Of a stretch of 64,000 nt of DNA, positions 52,358 through 60,124 are shown piece after piece. How positions within the stretch are numbered: position 1 is the stretch's first letter; each line of letters starts with the position of its first letter. A program made the translations under genes and the position numbers. The notes beneath the pieces were generated by a model. The model searched no databases and had not been told where the DNA came from. It worked only from the letters and a program-made list of their open reading frames with translations. This DNA comes from Maridesulfovibrio hydrothermalis AM13 = DSM 14728 (GTDB taxonomy: Bacteria > Desulfobacterota > Desulfovibrionia > Desulfovibrionales > Desulfovibrionaceae): NCBI RefSeq assembly GCF_000331025.1, contig NC_020055.1, forward strand, positions 220,270 through 284,269. The letters run 5' to 3'.

Positions 52358-53889
52358 TTTGAAAAACTCTCCATTTTATTATCAATCATTTCCTGAGTTA
52401 GTTCCGCATGTAATTTAGCCCATTCCCCGAGCTTCGAAAGAATATGCCTGCTTGGATATGTCATCAGCTTGAGGTCAGTTGCATTGACTTGAGTATGCCC
52501 ACTAAAGCGACGGAAATATTCATCCACTATGGTTGAATTAAGGTAAACAACCAACCCTCTTGCAAGGTTTTCGGATAACGGTTTCTTATTTTTATGAAAA
52601 ACATTCAGATGATTTTCCAAACCGATGTTTTCAGCACCATCAAGCAGTCTTGGATCAACAATACTTGCAACTATACGGCGTTTTTCTTCTTTAGAGGAAA
52701 AGCGTCTGACCACAGTATAAAAGCCATTCGGGTACAGCCATTTTTTCGTATCAGAATTGGTCATGATAGCATTTGGTTTTTTTCCATTTTCAATAGGCCA
52801 AACGAGAGCATCTTTTTTGAAGTGACAAGGATATAGAAGAGGAACTGCTCCTTTTTCCGGCATCTGTCGCAAGTGATCCTTCATTCTAAAGTCTACTACC
52901 GGACCAGTGGATATATTGATTCCAACATCAGAAAGTGAATGCCTAAAGTTTTCTGATAATTCCAAGATATCATCAGGTGAAGTGGGAATATGGATAAAAA
53001 ATTCGCTGTCGGATTCTTTTACAATACTGCTGAATGGATAATCAGAAATGGCTATATCCGAAAAAGTGTCATCTGTTGAAGTCGATATGATCACATCACC
53101 TTGTTCAGCATTTTTTTCTAAGGCAATGATGATGTTTTCCTGTAACACCTTATCTTCCTTAAAAGCCTTGCTTCTTGAGTCAAAAAGATGAATTCTTTTA
53201 ATAGCTGTATATTTAAGAATTAACTCTCTAAAAGGTCGGTAATATGGACCATTGCAAAAGCTTCGGGGAATAATTGCAACCAGATAGCCTTTGCTCTCCA
53301 TAAGAAGAACAGACAGCGCAACGAAAGCTGAATATAAATTAACAGTTTCTATCCCAGCAGTTCTTAAAGATAATCTATGCCGTGAAGAGCTTAATATTTT
53401 TTTGTAAGGTGGATTCATTATGCAATGTGAAAACTTTTCAACGTCCTCTTTCCAAAGACTATCAATAGACGCAATCATCCTGGAAGCTTCAACAACAAAG
53501 TCCCTATTTATCAGTTTCCATGAAAACTTACATTTTTTCAGGTTTGCCGATGTCTTACATAGTGAGAGGTTTTCACGCAAGTACTCTTGCATAACGGAAT
53601 CGATTTCATAGGCTGTTAAATCAATGCAAATATTAGAATAGAGTTTGCAAAAATGATCGACAAATGCTGAAGTAAGACTGCCAACACCTGCTCCTGGATC
53701 AAGCAGGCTTATTTTTTTGCTGACAGGTTCTGGAAACAAAGAAGCCATAAAAGATGCTACATTTGCCGGTGTCATGTATTGTCCTAGAGCACTTTTTGTC
53801 TTTGGCTCAAGCTTTCCATTAGCAGCCTTTCTTTTTGATTCGGTAACCAATATAAGATTGGTATTCTCCTTCAATAATGGTTCAGGCAT
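52354..53889 (-). CDS. N6-adenine DNA methyltransferase of the R-M system
   Basis: 511 residues; ATG at 53889 ('MPEPLLKEN') with GGGGAAA upstream is preferred over an ATG 33 bases earlier inside the regulator gene. SAM motif I is 'SLLDPGAGVGSLTSAFVDHF' (about residues 54-73) and the catalytic motif IV is 'FSHCIMNPPYKKI' (about 152-164). It protects host DNA from the partner nuclease. It overlaps the upstream HTH gene by 8 bases. Confidence 0.9.
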   Translation of the reverse strand: MPEPLLKENTNLILVTESKRKAANGKLEPKTKSALGQYMTPANVASFMASLFPEPVSKKISLLDPGAGVGSLTSAFVDHFCKLYSNICIDLTAYEIDSVMQEYLRENLSLCKTSANLKKCKFSWKLINRDFVVEASRMIASIDSLWKEDVEKFSHCIMNPPYKKILSSSRHRLSLRTAGIETVNLYSAFVALSVLLMESKGYLVAIIPRSFCNGPYYRPFRELILKYTAIKRIHLFDSRSKAFKEDKVLQENIIIALEKNAEQGDVIISTSTDDTFSDIAISDYPFSSIVKESDSEFFIHIPTSPDDILELSENFRHSLSDVGINISTGPVVDFRMKDHLRQMPEKGAVPLLYPCHFKKDALVWPIENGKKPNAIMTNSDTKKWLYPNGFYTVVRRFSSKEEKRRIVASIVDPRLLDGAENIGLENHLNVFHKNKKPLSENLARGLVVYLNSTIVDEYFRRFSGHTQVNATDLKLMTYPSRHILSKLGEWAKLHAELTQEMIDNKMESFSK

Positions 53890-54103
53890 TAGCTTTCCCC
53901 ACTGAAGTTTTTTTTGAAACACTCATTTGTTCATTCATCCATTTATCAATCTTTTCCCGGTCAAACCGCCACTGGTTTCCAATCTTTGACGCCGGAATTT
54001 CACCTTTCTGCGTCATTGAATACAGCTTGGTTCTGCTCATCTTCAGGTATGTAGCCAGCTCTTCTACGGTCAGCCATTTGTCATTTTTTGTCATATCGTT
54101 CAA
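53882..54103 (-). CDS. HTH regulator of the R-M operon (excisionase/MerR-like HTH_17)
   Basis: 73 residues. 'WLTVEELATYLKMSRTKLYS' and 'GEIPASKIGNQWRFDREKID' form the winged helix of the AlpA/excisionase family. First gene of the operon and translationally coupled to the methyltransferase. By comparison with controller proteins of other R-M systems it may time expression; this is an inference because controllers usually belong to another HTH family. Confidence 0.8.
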   Translation of the reverse strand: MNDMTKNDKWLTVEELATYLKMSRTKLYSMTQKGEIPASKIGNQWRFDREKIDKWMNEQMSVSKKTSVGKANA

Positions 54104-54500
54104 ACTCCTTTGTACTAAGAGTTAATATTTGAGATTAAAAGATAATAGATGATAAGCAGAAAATCAAGTTTATTCCTGAAAATTAATCCCAAAAATCTCA
54201 ATTATGAGTTCCCGCCTAAAAAATCAGACAGCTTCCGACACATTCCAGTGCCTTCCGGTAAGTAATCGCTGAAACCTCCCGCTCGCCCGGTGCGATCGGG
54301 GCAAATAACAGTGATTGAACCGGAGAATTTAATGGAAATGTTTGCCACTGACCTGGAAAGGCTGGCGTTCCTCCTTGAGGCAGATACGGCGCTCGCGATC
54401 GATTCCGATGAACTCGGGACCGATGCAGCCGAACAGAAGGCTCCTGAAGAGCAGCCACCGGAGAAACGCCCCAAGTACATCACCAATTACATTATAAGCG
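54104..54500. other. Interval upstream of the R-M operon; no confident gene
   Basis: It should hold the R-M promoter. The plus strand has a frame starting near 54331 ('MEMFATDLERLAFLLEADTA') of 69 codons and the minus strand several open frames, but none has a recognised family and the plus frame runs into IS66 DNA. I leave it unassigned. Confidence 0.35.
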
Positions 54501-54739
54501 TCCTGACGGTTGCATCTTCCATTAATTTTCTCATATGACATACCTCCTCCCATTCAAGGAGGATGAATATGACAAGCAAGAAATGTAACTGGAAAAAACA
54601 TATTAATGCATGGGAAAATAGCGGTGTTTCTCAGGCTGAATATTGCCGCAAAAATGGCATTTCCGTTAAAACCTTTGGCTATCATAAACGTAGGATGGCT
54701 GCGGCTGCCATACCGCCATATTTTGCTCGCCATTTATAA
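54500..54739 (+). mobile_element. IS66-family relic D (left end with start of tnpA)
   Basis: Resembles 48650-48850 of the full IS66: CATTCAAGGAGGATGAATATG and the first 50 codons of tnpA ('HINAWENSGVSQAEYCRKNG'). It breaks at CATACCGCCATATTTTGC, where an IS3-type sequence in the other orientation takes over. The remaining frame stops at TAA 54737-54739. Confidence 0.75.
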
Positions 54740-54930
54740 AAACTTGCGTTGCTCATTCCATGCTCTCGACAAAGTTCAACGACAGGAACTCCGTTTTCGG
54801 CTTGCTTCAAAATATTCAAAATCTGACTGTCGGTGTAACGTGACTTTTTCATGTGAATCTCCTCATTTTCCTTTACGAGAAAATTCTACTTTTCAGAACT
54901 ACTTTTTTTCGGGGGGATTACCAATTGTTC
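54712..54930 (-). mobile_element. IS3-family (IS51/IS407-type) relic with 5' part of orfA
   Basis: On the minus strand ATG (complement of 54850-54852) has GAGGAG upstream and encodes 'MKKSRYTDSQILNILKQAEN' and 'GVPVVELCREHGMSNASFYK', typical of IS51/IS407-group orfA. It stops at the junction with IS66 relic D. The sequence upstream to about 54930 (CCCCCCGAAAAAAAGTAGTT) looks like its terminal repeat. Confidence 0.7.
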
Positions 54931-54956
54931 CGGTCTTTTGGAGAAGTGGGCACGGG

Positions 54957-55130
54957 ATGAGTATGTTAAATCTTATTGTGGATCAGTACAGGAATGGTAA
55001 ACAAAATTATGTTTTAGTCGCTAGATGTGCTCCTAAATCTGAAGTTATGTTTAAAATGCTTCAGAAAATAGGGTTTAACCATACTGGGACAGGGGCCGAA
55101 GGCTTTCGTGGATTGGGTATGTTGGTTTAG
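54957..55130 (+). pseudogene. C-terminal fragment, possibly GNAT acetyltransferase-like
   Basis: 57 codons from an ATG at 54957, reading 'VARCAPKSEVMFKMLQKIGF' and ending 'GFRGLGMLV' before TAG. The 'A-P-x-S-E-x-MFKMLQKIGF' pattern is reminiscent of GNAT ends, but it is short and begins at the IS3 relic edge. Likely a truncated gene; assignment weak. Confidence 0.35.
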
Positions 55131-55150
55131 TTGGTCATAGTAGCAGTCTT

Positions 55151-55834
55151 TTATGGTATTTCTCCCCTTAAAGATTTTACAAGAGTATATATAGGAAGGA
55201 ATTCTTCAAAGTAAAGTTTGATAGATATGAAATTCAATATGATAATTAATGTAGTTGATGTTGTAAAAATTAAGGTGTTTATCGACAAAATTTTAAAGTT
55301 GAAATAGAAATTTACAAAAGATAGCAATGCGATGCCAATGAAGAGTTCAGTTATTGATGTGTATTTAGATATTTTGCGTTCAGTTTTTTGTAAATCGGGA
55401 GCTATGTCTCTGGAAAGCTCAATGTTGATGACGTCGTTATTGTTTTTTGCTGCAAGCGATTTTTTTTTACAGTCATCAATGAATGTGTCGAAGTCTTTAT
55501 GGATTTTAATGTAAAAGTCATACATTCCTTTTTTGAGATATGTAGTTAAGAATGCTGTGGTGGTGACCGTTGCAATTGTTAAAATGTGATATTTTATTTT
55601 CATAGATGGAATAAGGCCTTTGCTTGGATCAATAAAGTAAAGAATGTCCAACTCTAGTAGGTGATTCCAGAATCCATCAATAGGCTGTAGTGTTGCTATG
55701 TTTTCTGGGCATTTTTGAAAATAGTATGCAAAAAAATAGAGCGTGAGAAAATAAATCCCAGCCCTTTGGATCGGGATATATGCAGAAATGTTTTCTGTAT
55801 ATTTTGTCTTTATATCATCGATATATGAAATCAT
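55151..55834 (-). CDS. Unrecognised membrane protein of a two-gene module
   Basis: 227 residues with four predicted membrane helices: about 26-40 ('GIYFLTLYFFAYYFQ'), 80-98, 164-181 and 185-205. The cytoplasmic-looking middle is charged ('DTFIDDCKKKSLAAKNNNDV'). Its ATG overlaps the stop of the upstream gene (ATGA), so the two are coupled. No family recognised. Soluble sensor plus membrane partner is a common layout of abortive-infection modules, which would fit the island, but function is unknown. Confidence 0.65.
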   Translation of the reverse strand: MISYIDDIKTKYTENISAYIPIQRAGIYFLTLYFFAYYFQKCPENIATLQPIDGFWNHLLELDILYFIDPSKGLIPSMKIKYHILTIATVTTTAFLTTYLKKGMYDFYIKIHKDFDTFIDDCKKKSLAAKNNNDVINIELSRDIAPDLQKTERKISKYTSITELFIGIALLSFVNFYFNFKILSINTLIFTTSTTLIIILNFISIKLYFEEFLPIYTLVKSLRGEIP

Positions 55835-56694
55835 AGTTGTTGGTGTCTTTCGATGAAGTAGATGTCCCCAGCTAAAGTGTCTATTGAGCCGTATTCATAA
55901 ATTGGTATTCCGACAAATTCAACTTCGGATTCAGCCATTAATGGGTGGACTTTTAAAAAATCATCTTGATTCAAAACTCTTAGCGTTGCAGTTTTTTTTG
56001 TTTCGGAGTTGGTAAATTTGCCCGTTTTAGTCTTTTTGTTAAGTGCAGTTATCTCTCCTTTAAATAGAACTGGTTCGCCAGCTTTTTTTTCAGACAGTAG
56101 ATTGACGAATTTTATGGCTTTCTCACGATTGAAGTCTATCCGAACTATTTCCTTGCCTGTTAATGTTATTTCGAGAGTGCTTTTCCCAGAATTTTCACTC
56201 TTAATTATTTTTAGAAGCTCAGCATACTCTTTTAAAATAGATTTGGTAGCATATGATCTTTGGGCTTCGTCTTCAGCTTTAGCTTTAAAGTCAGGGTAGC
56301 TTATAGGTTTACTTTTAGGAAAATTTTCTTGTTTCTGCTTAACTTGGGAAGTTATTGAGTCGAGTTTTGCGCGTCCTTTTCCCTCAATGTTTCCCATTGT
56401 TGTCTGGAGTTTTTCCCCAATGCTGTCTACGACCTTTCTGCCAAGTTCAGAGTTGCAAACCATGTCTAAAACAAAGCCGCCATCTGTAGATTTTCCAACC
56501 CAAAATAAGACGTCCTCAATATCTTCAGGTTTCATTCTTCTGTGTTTAACGGACCCTTTGTGTTTGATGTCTAAATAGGCCCTATGGATAGAGGATTCAA
56601 TTGAAGTGAGAGATTTTGCCAATACGTTTAAAGGGATTTCATGGTTCTTAGTAATCTCTCCATCGAAATGGATTTGAATAGTTGATTCTAGCAT
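55831..56694 (-). CDS. Unrecognised soluble protein of a two-gene module
   Basis: 287 residues. The N-terminal 95 residues begin 'MLESTIQIHFDGEITKNHEI' and 'LAKSLTSIESSIHRAYLDIK'. A lysine-rich linker follows (about 110-155). The C-terminal half is beta-rich ('LEITLTGKEIVRIDFNREKA', 'GEPVLFKGEITALNKKTKTG'). The N-terminal pattern ('dG.i.....i.l..la..l..l...i..a') is shared with hypothetical proteins from defence islands, which I cannot name. Expressed just before the membrane partner. Confidence 0.65.
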   Translation of the reverse strand: MLESTIQIHFDGEITKNHEIPLNVLAKSLTSIESSIHRAYLDIKHKGSVKHRRMKPEDIEDVLFWVGKSTDGGFVLDMVCNSELGRKVVDSIGEKLQTTMGNIEGKGRAKLDSITSQVKQKQENFPKSKPISYPDFKAKAEDEAQRSYATKSILKEYAELLKIIKSENSGKSTLEITLTGKEIVRIDFNREKAIKFVNLLSEKKAGEPVLFKGEITALNKKTKTGKFTNSETKKTATLRVLNQDDFLKVHPLMAESEVEFVGIPIYEYGSIDTLAGDIYFIERHQQL

Positions 56695-57037
56695 GTTTTA
56701 GTCTCATTTGTTTTGTAGTGTGGGAGAACTTTCTTATAGTGTTCAAAGTTACTATTTAATTTCAAATATAATATTGCAAGTATGTCAAGCTTGAGTCGTA
56801 TGCAGTGTCTTTTGTTTGGGGCGTTGATTAGGGCTGGCTAGCATTTGGAGCCTGTTTTGGAGGCTTGTAAAATTAACTGAGAGTTAGAAGAGACGAGTTA
56901 TGAGTGTCTGAAGAAGTGAGAGATTTTCGAGATTACAATCAACGGTTGGAAATTTGATCATTAGGGCTTGCGCCCCTTTCTTTGGTGTAGACCCGTTTTT
57001 TTTACGCCACCTGTTAGCAATAGGTTAGCAAAAATAA

Positions 57038-57069
57038 AAGGGTTTACGAAGTCTTCTTCGTAAACCCTT
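57038..57069 (-). terminator. Perfect 14-bp intrinsic terminator downstream of the tRNA fragment
   Basis: AAGGGTTTACGAAG / CTTCGTAAACCCTT with a 4-base loop, followed on the minus strand by TTTTATTTTTG. It is the natural terminator of the tRNA gene whose 3' half lies at 57078-57123. Confidence 0.9.
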
Positions 57070-57077
57070 GATTTTTA

Positions 57078-57123
57078 TGGTCGGGATGAGAGGATTTGAA
57101 CCTCCGGTCTCTGCGTCCCGAAC
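57078..57123 (-). other. Attachment site: 3' half of a tRNA-Pro (CGG) gene
   Basis: Minus strand: anticodon loop TTCGGGA (anticodon CGG), 3' anticodon stem, T arm with GGTTCAAATCC, acceptor strand and CCA end. The 5' half is missing: the bases before the loop (GTCACG) do not pair with the 3' stem. A 3' tRNA fragment of this kind beside an integrase gene is the classic product of site-specific integration. The intact tRNA should lie at the other end of the element, beyond the window. Confidence 0.85.
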
Positions 57124-57186
57124 GTGACTCTTGGCTAATTAATTCAAGTGGTTATGGAAGCCCGTTGTGCTACGAATGGTCCGTTT

Positions 57187-57753
57187 TTAGCTATCTGTGC
57201 TACGGTTTGTGCTCCCGTTTTTGTAGCAATCTAGGCATACTTTCAAAGCAATCGTAACTCCCTTTAGACCTATTGTTGCATGTTTAAAAAGGGCTCCTTG
57301 CTCGATGATATTTGGCAATTGTTTTGCTCCATGAAAAAGATTGTTTCTTAATCTTGTACAAATAAATGCAACACATTTAAGTTTATTTTTGGAATTGGTA
57401 TTTCTTTGGAGCTCTCGTTTAACAAAATTAAGTTCATGCCTTCTTTGAAATTTAAGAGATTCTAAGTTGCCTTTAGGGGGGTCAGAAGTATATCTTTCAA
57501 CAAAAAAGTTATAAGCATGGTCCACATGGCTGTTACTATCTGCTGTTGGAATATTGTCAATTTTACTTTCAAATATTGCATTGCTAAGAGAGATAGGGTG
57601 ATCATTCGATTGATCGGTAGAGCTGATTAATTTATGTTCAATATATGACCACATAAGCAAAAAATTACAAACCTCAGTAAAATCGTGGTTTTCGTAATCT
57701 TGATAATTGTAATTTTCATTTTGACAAATCCATTCTACGACCATAGTTACCAC
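57187..57753 (-). CDS. HEPN-like protein at the element border
   Basis: 188 residues. The C-terminal part has 'AFICTRLRNNLFHGAKQLPN': Arg-Asn-Asn-Leu-Phe-His is the Rx4H motif of HEPN ribonucleases. The N-terminal part is helical ('HDFTEVCNFLLMWSYIEHKL'), as in HEPN bundles. No antitoxin is visible beside it. HEPN proteins serve in toxin-antitoxin and abortive-infection systems. It lies between att and integrase, a hotspot for cargo genes. Confidence 0.65.
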   Translation of the reverse strand: MVTMVVEWICQNENYNYQDYENHDFTEVCNFLLMWSYIEHKLISSTDQSNDHPISLSNAIFESKIDNIPTADSNSHVDHAYNFFVERYTSDPPKGNLESLKFQRRHELNFVKRELQRNTNSKNKLKCVAFICTRLRNNLFHGAKQLPNIIEQGALFKHATIGLKGVTIALKVCLDCYKNGSTNRSTDS

Positions 57754-57832
57754 CTAGATTAAACGTTTATTTTTATGATTAATTTAAGGTATAGTACCAA
57801 CACTTGGTTTGCAATTGAATACAGGCTTGGGG

Positions 57833-58870
57833 CTAATCTTTCCCGTCCGTTAAAGACGGCAAAGATTCCACCGCATCGCGTTTTGCTCGTTGCAATACAT
57901 GTTGGTAAACTTTCATAGTCGTTGATGGGTCAGTGTGCCCCATTGCGTCGGCGACGCTTTTAATATCGCTGCCCGCGCTGAGTGCATAGGTGGCAAAATG
58001 ATGCCGTAAGTCGTAGGGGCGTAGTCTGCGGGTGATTCCTGCCTGTTTTAAGGCGCGCGCCCATGCTGACCGGATATGATGTTTGATAGGTTTGCCGTGC
58101 CAGTGAATGATCGTCTTTGAAATATCTTCTTTGTCTTCGCTGAACCATTCTTTTAGAAGGTCCATAATGTCAGCGCGTAGCGGGACAACTCTTTGAGCTA
58201 GCCCGCCTTTTTTGGCTGATTCTACGAACATTTCTGCGCGCTCAAAGTCTATGTCTGCCCATGTTACTTTGAAAAGTTCAGAACGGCCAGGCCTGATTCC
58301 AGTTGCGCAGCTTATTATGATAGCCCGTTTTACGTGTGGCAGGGCTACGGAGAAAAGCTTTTTAGCTTCGGCTGGGGTAGGGGGCTTGATTATATCCCTA
58401 TCGTCTTTCAGGCGGCGAACAGGGGGCGCATTTGCGATTAGGTCCATGGAAACGGCGTAAGCAAAGACTGAACGAAGGATATCAAGTGCGCGGTTAATTG
58501 AAACGTTTTTGTTGTTCCGTTCCCGGCAATCGTCAATTACGGTCTCAATATCGGCCTTCGTGATTTGGCGAAGAGCTTTTTCACCGATCAGAGGCAGGAT
58601 TGCTTTATTCAGGCGGTAGAAATCGCTCTTGATTGTTGATTCCTTAATTTCACCTTTGCGACTTTGATAGTAGGCTTTGATAACACCGGCAAGAGTGCGA
58701 TCCTGCTGGGTAGTGGGCTGCACTGCTTTTTTATTGTGCTTCCTGTTATACTTATATTGAGCTTGCCATAATTCAGCATCCTCTTTGCTATCAAAAATGG
58801 CAGTTCTTTGGTTACCTGTATCTACTTCGCGGTATTTAACATACCATTTGCTGCCGCGTTGATATGCCAT
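57833..58870 (-). CDS. int: Tyrosine recombinase (integrase)
   Basis: 345 residues. An AP2-like N-terminal arm ('MAYQRGSKWYVKYREVDTGN') and a SAM-like core domain are followed by the catalytic domain. Here the first Arg is in 'CATGIRPGRSELFKVTW', then 'LRPYDLRHHFATYALSAG' (HxxR-type block) and the nucleophile Tyr in 'HTDPSTTMKVYQHV'. Integrates the element into the tRNA-Pro site at 57078-57123. It is coupled to the AlpA-like gene upstream. Confidence 0.95.
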   Translation of the reverse strand: MAYQRGSKWYVKYREVDTGNQRTAIFDSKEDAELWQAQYKYNRKHNKKAVQPTTQQDRTLAGVIKAYYQSRKGEIKESTIKSDFYRLNKAILPLIGEKALRQITKADIETVIDDCRERNNKNVSINRALDILRSVFAYAVSMDLIANAPPVRRLKDDRDIIKPPTPAEAKKLFSVALPHVKRAIIISCATGIRPGRSELFKVTWADIDFERAEMFVESAKKGGLAQRVVPLRADIMDLLKEWFSEDKEDISKTIIHWHGKPIKHHIRSAWARALKQAGITRRLRPYDLRHHFATYALSAGSDIKSVADAMGHTDPSTTMKVYQHVLQRAKRDAVESLPSLTDGKD

Positions 58871-59119
58871 TTATGCTATCCCCATTTCATCCAAGCTGAT
58901 TGAGTTTGTATTTTTTTGCCTCTTGGTAAGTTTGAATTGTTCTGGATCGGCCATGAATGCATCCAGGTCGGAAGCCGCGTATTGTTTTTTGCCCGGTCCT
59001 GCATTTTTAGGAATGAGGTATTTCTTTTTTAGCTTTCCGAAAGCTGTTCGAGACATGCCGCAATATTTTGCAGCGTCTTCTACTGTACCAAAAAAGGGGC
59101 CACGTATTAAGTTATTCAT
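58871..59119 (-). CDS. AlpA-like HTH protein, probable excisionase or integrase regulator
   Basis: 82 residues; start at 59119 ('MNNLIRGPFFGT') with GGAG 8 bases upstream. 'TVEDAAKYCGMSRTAFGKLK' is the helix-turn-helix and 'GKKQYAASDLDAFMADPEQF' the wing. The stop directly abuts the integrase start, so they are transcribed together, as with excisionase/integrase pairs. Confidence 0.8.
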   Translation of the reverse strand: MNNLIRGPFFGTVEDAAKYCGMSRTAFGKLKKKYLIPKNAGPGKKQYAASDLDAFMADPEQFKLTKRQKNTNSISLDEMGIA

Positions 59120-59424
59120 TTTCCAAGCTCCATCATACATTCAAGGACTACACCTCAGGCCCCACACCTGGGCACTGTCCATAAATAAGTATAAAAAATA
59201 GGCGATTCCCTATTCTTTTCAGAAAATAAATGATCGTCCTTTACAACAAAATCTCTTTTTCCGTAATACCAAAATTGAACCTGCTATGCTTTCTTCAGAC
59301 TTTTTCTTTTTAGCTTATTGAATCTGAATGATTGATGCTAATTTAGCATAAGAAAGGTAATTGCACAAGATTTTATTCAACATATAAACAGCAGCCATCG
59401 TCATCAGCACCCAAAGGAGCTCAC
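59120..59424. other. Intergenic region of the element with one operator copy
   Basis: No gene. Contains one palindrome (59336-59348) and, before the next gene, AAAGGAG. The promoters for integrase and the plus-strand gene should lie here. Confidence 0.5.
59336..59348. promoter_or_regulatory. Palindromic operator copy 1
   Basis: TGCTAATTTAGCA, reverse complement of the palindromes at 59887 and 59911. It lies 75 bases upstream of the gene at 59425. Confidence 0.65.
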
Positions 59425-59622
59425 ATGCGAAATCAAATACCAACCCTATATAAACTGGCTGTTTCTATACATTTTCTATCTGAGATCGTTGATGAAAAGA
59501 TTGGATGTATCCTCTCTCTAATAGGGAGAGAGCTTCAGAAAACAACAGAAGAAATTGATGACCAGTGGAATGAAAGTAAGCAATTTACTTCATCTTCTCC
59601 TGAACTCGAAAGAAAAGACTAG
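59425..59622 (+). CDS. Small hypothetical protein of the conjugative element
   Basis: 65 residues with CAAAGGAG upstream. Helical, amphipathic ('LYKLAVSIHFLSEIVDEKIG') and acidic towards the end. No family recognised. Its end overlaps the convergent HTH gene by 38 bases, so expression of the two may interfere. Confidence 0.45.
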   Translation: MRNQIPTLYKLAVSIHFLSEIVDEKIGCILSLIGRELQKTTEEIDDQWNESKQFTSSSPELERKD

Positions 59623-59851
59623 CAACATCAATACTAAGCACACGTGAAGCTTTAACCGCTTCGGCAACAGGAAATCCCTGAGGCTTCCCTGTAGGGGAGC
59701 TCTCTCTTATCTTCCACCATTTTGAAGGTGCTGTTGACGTATCTCCATACATCAGTTTTGCAAATTGAGTATGTCCAAGTCCTTGAGATTGGTACAATGC
59801 AACAATTTCTGAAACCAACGCTCTCTCAAATTCATATTCATAGTTTTGCAT
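59585..59851 (-). CDS. HTH transcription regulator of the conjugative element
   Basis: 88 residues. 'EIVALYQSQGLGHTQFAKLM' and 'YGDTSTAPSKWWKIRESSPT' resemble the helix-turn-helix of XRE-like regulators; the C-terminal 'PVAEAVKASRVLSIDVASLF' matches their dimerisation helix. It is divergent from the tra genes, and the two tandem palindromes between them (59887 and 59911) are its likely targets, giving autoregulation and control of transfer. Confidence 0.65.
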   Translation of the reverse strand: MQNYEYEFERALVSEIVALYQSQGLGHTQFAKLMYGDTSTAPSKWWKIRESSPTGKPQGFPVAEAVKASRVLSIDVASLFFRVQEKMK

Positions 59852-59886
59852 CCATCTAAAGTATACAAAATGGAATTAAAATCATT

Positions 59887-59923
59887 TGCTAAATTAGCAT
59901 TGACATTCCGTGCTAAATTAGCA
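59887..59923. promoter_or_regulatory. Two tandem palindromic operators upstream of the tra genes
   Basis: TGCTAAATTAGCA occurs at 59887-59899 and again at 59911-59923, 24 bases apart, and in reverse complement at 59336. The pair sits between the divergent HTH gene and the plus-strand transfer operon. TTGACA at 59900-59905 lies between the copies and could be a -35 box, so bound protein would block it. Confidence 0.75.
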
Positions 59924-59935
59924 TAAATTCATATT

Positions 59936-60124
59936 ATGAAAATAAGCGATGAATACTTAGTCCAAAAACTCCTAGAGCGATTCCGAACCTTGACTGAGGT
60001 TGCAACAAGACTTGGCTACTCCGGCTATCGCCCCTTTAGAACAGCATTTAAAAAGGGCTTACCTGAAGTAAAAAGAGAGCTGGGTATGAGGATATTATTG
60101 GAGGACTCAAGTGAAAAAGAATAG
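59936..60124 (+). CDS. Small helix-turn-helix protein at the start of the transfer operon
   Basis: 62 residues. 'RFRTLTEVATRLGYSGYRPF' is a possible helix-turn-helix. The start is 12 bases after the second operator and the ribosome site is weak. The next gene overlaps its end by 14 bases. Probably a transfer regulator; family not recognised. Confidence 0.55.
   Translation: MKISDEYLVQKLLERFRTLTEVATRLGYSGYRPFRTAFKKGLPEVKRELGMRILLEDSSEKE

Noticed and set aside
54202..54486. Minus-strand Ser/Arg-rich open frame upstream of the R-M operon
   Set aside because: Composition typical of an antisense shadow; no start signal and no recognised domain.
57078..57123. Functional tRNA-Pro gene
   Set aside because: Only the 3' half is present. 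The bases that should form the 5' anticodon stem, D arm and acceptor strand do not pair, so it is an attachment-site fragment.
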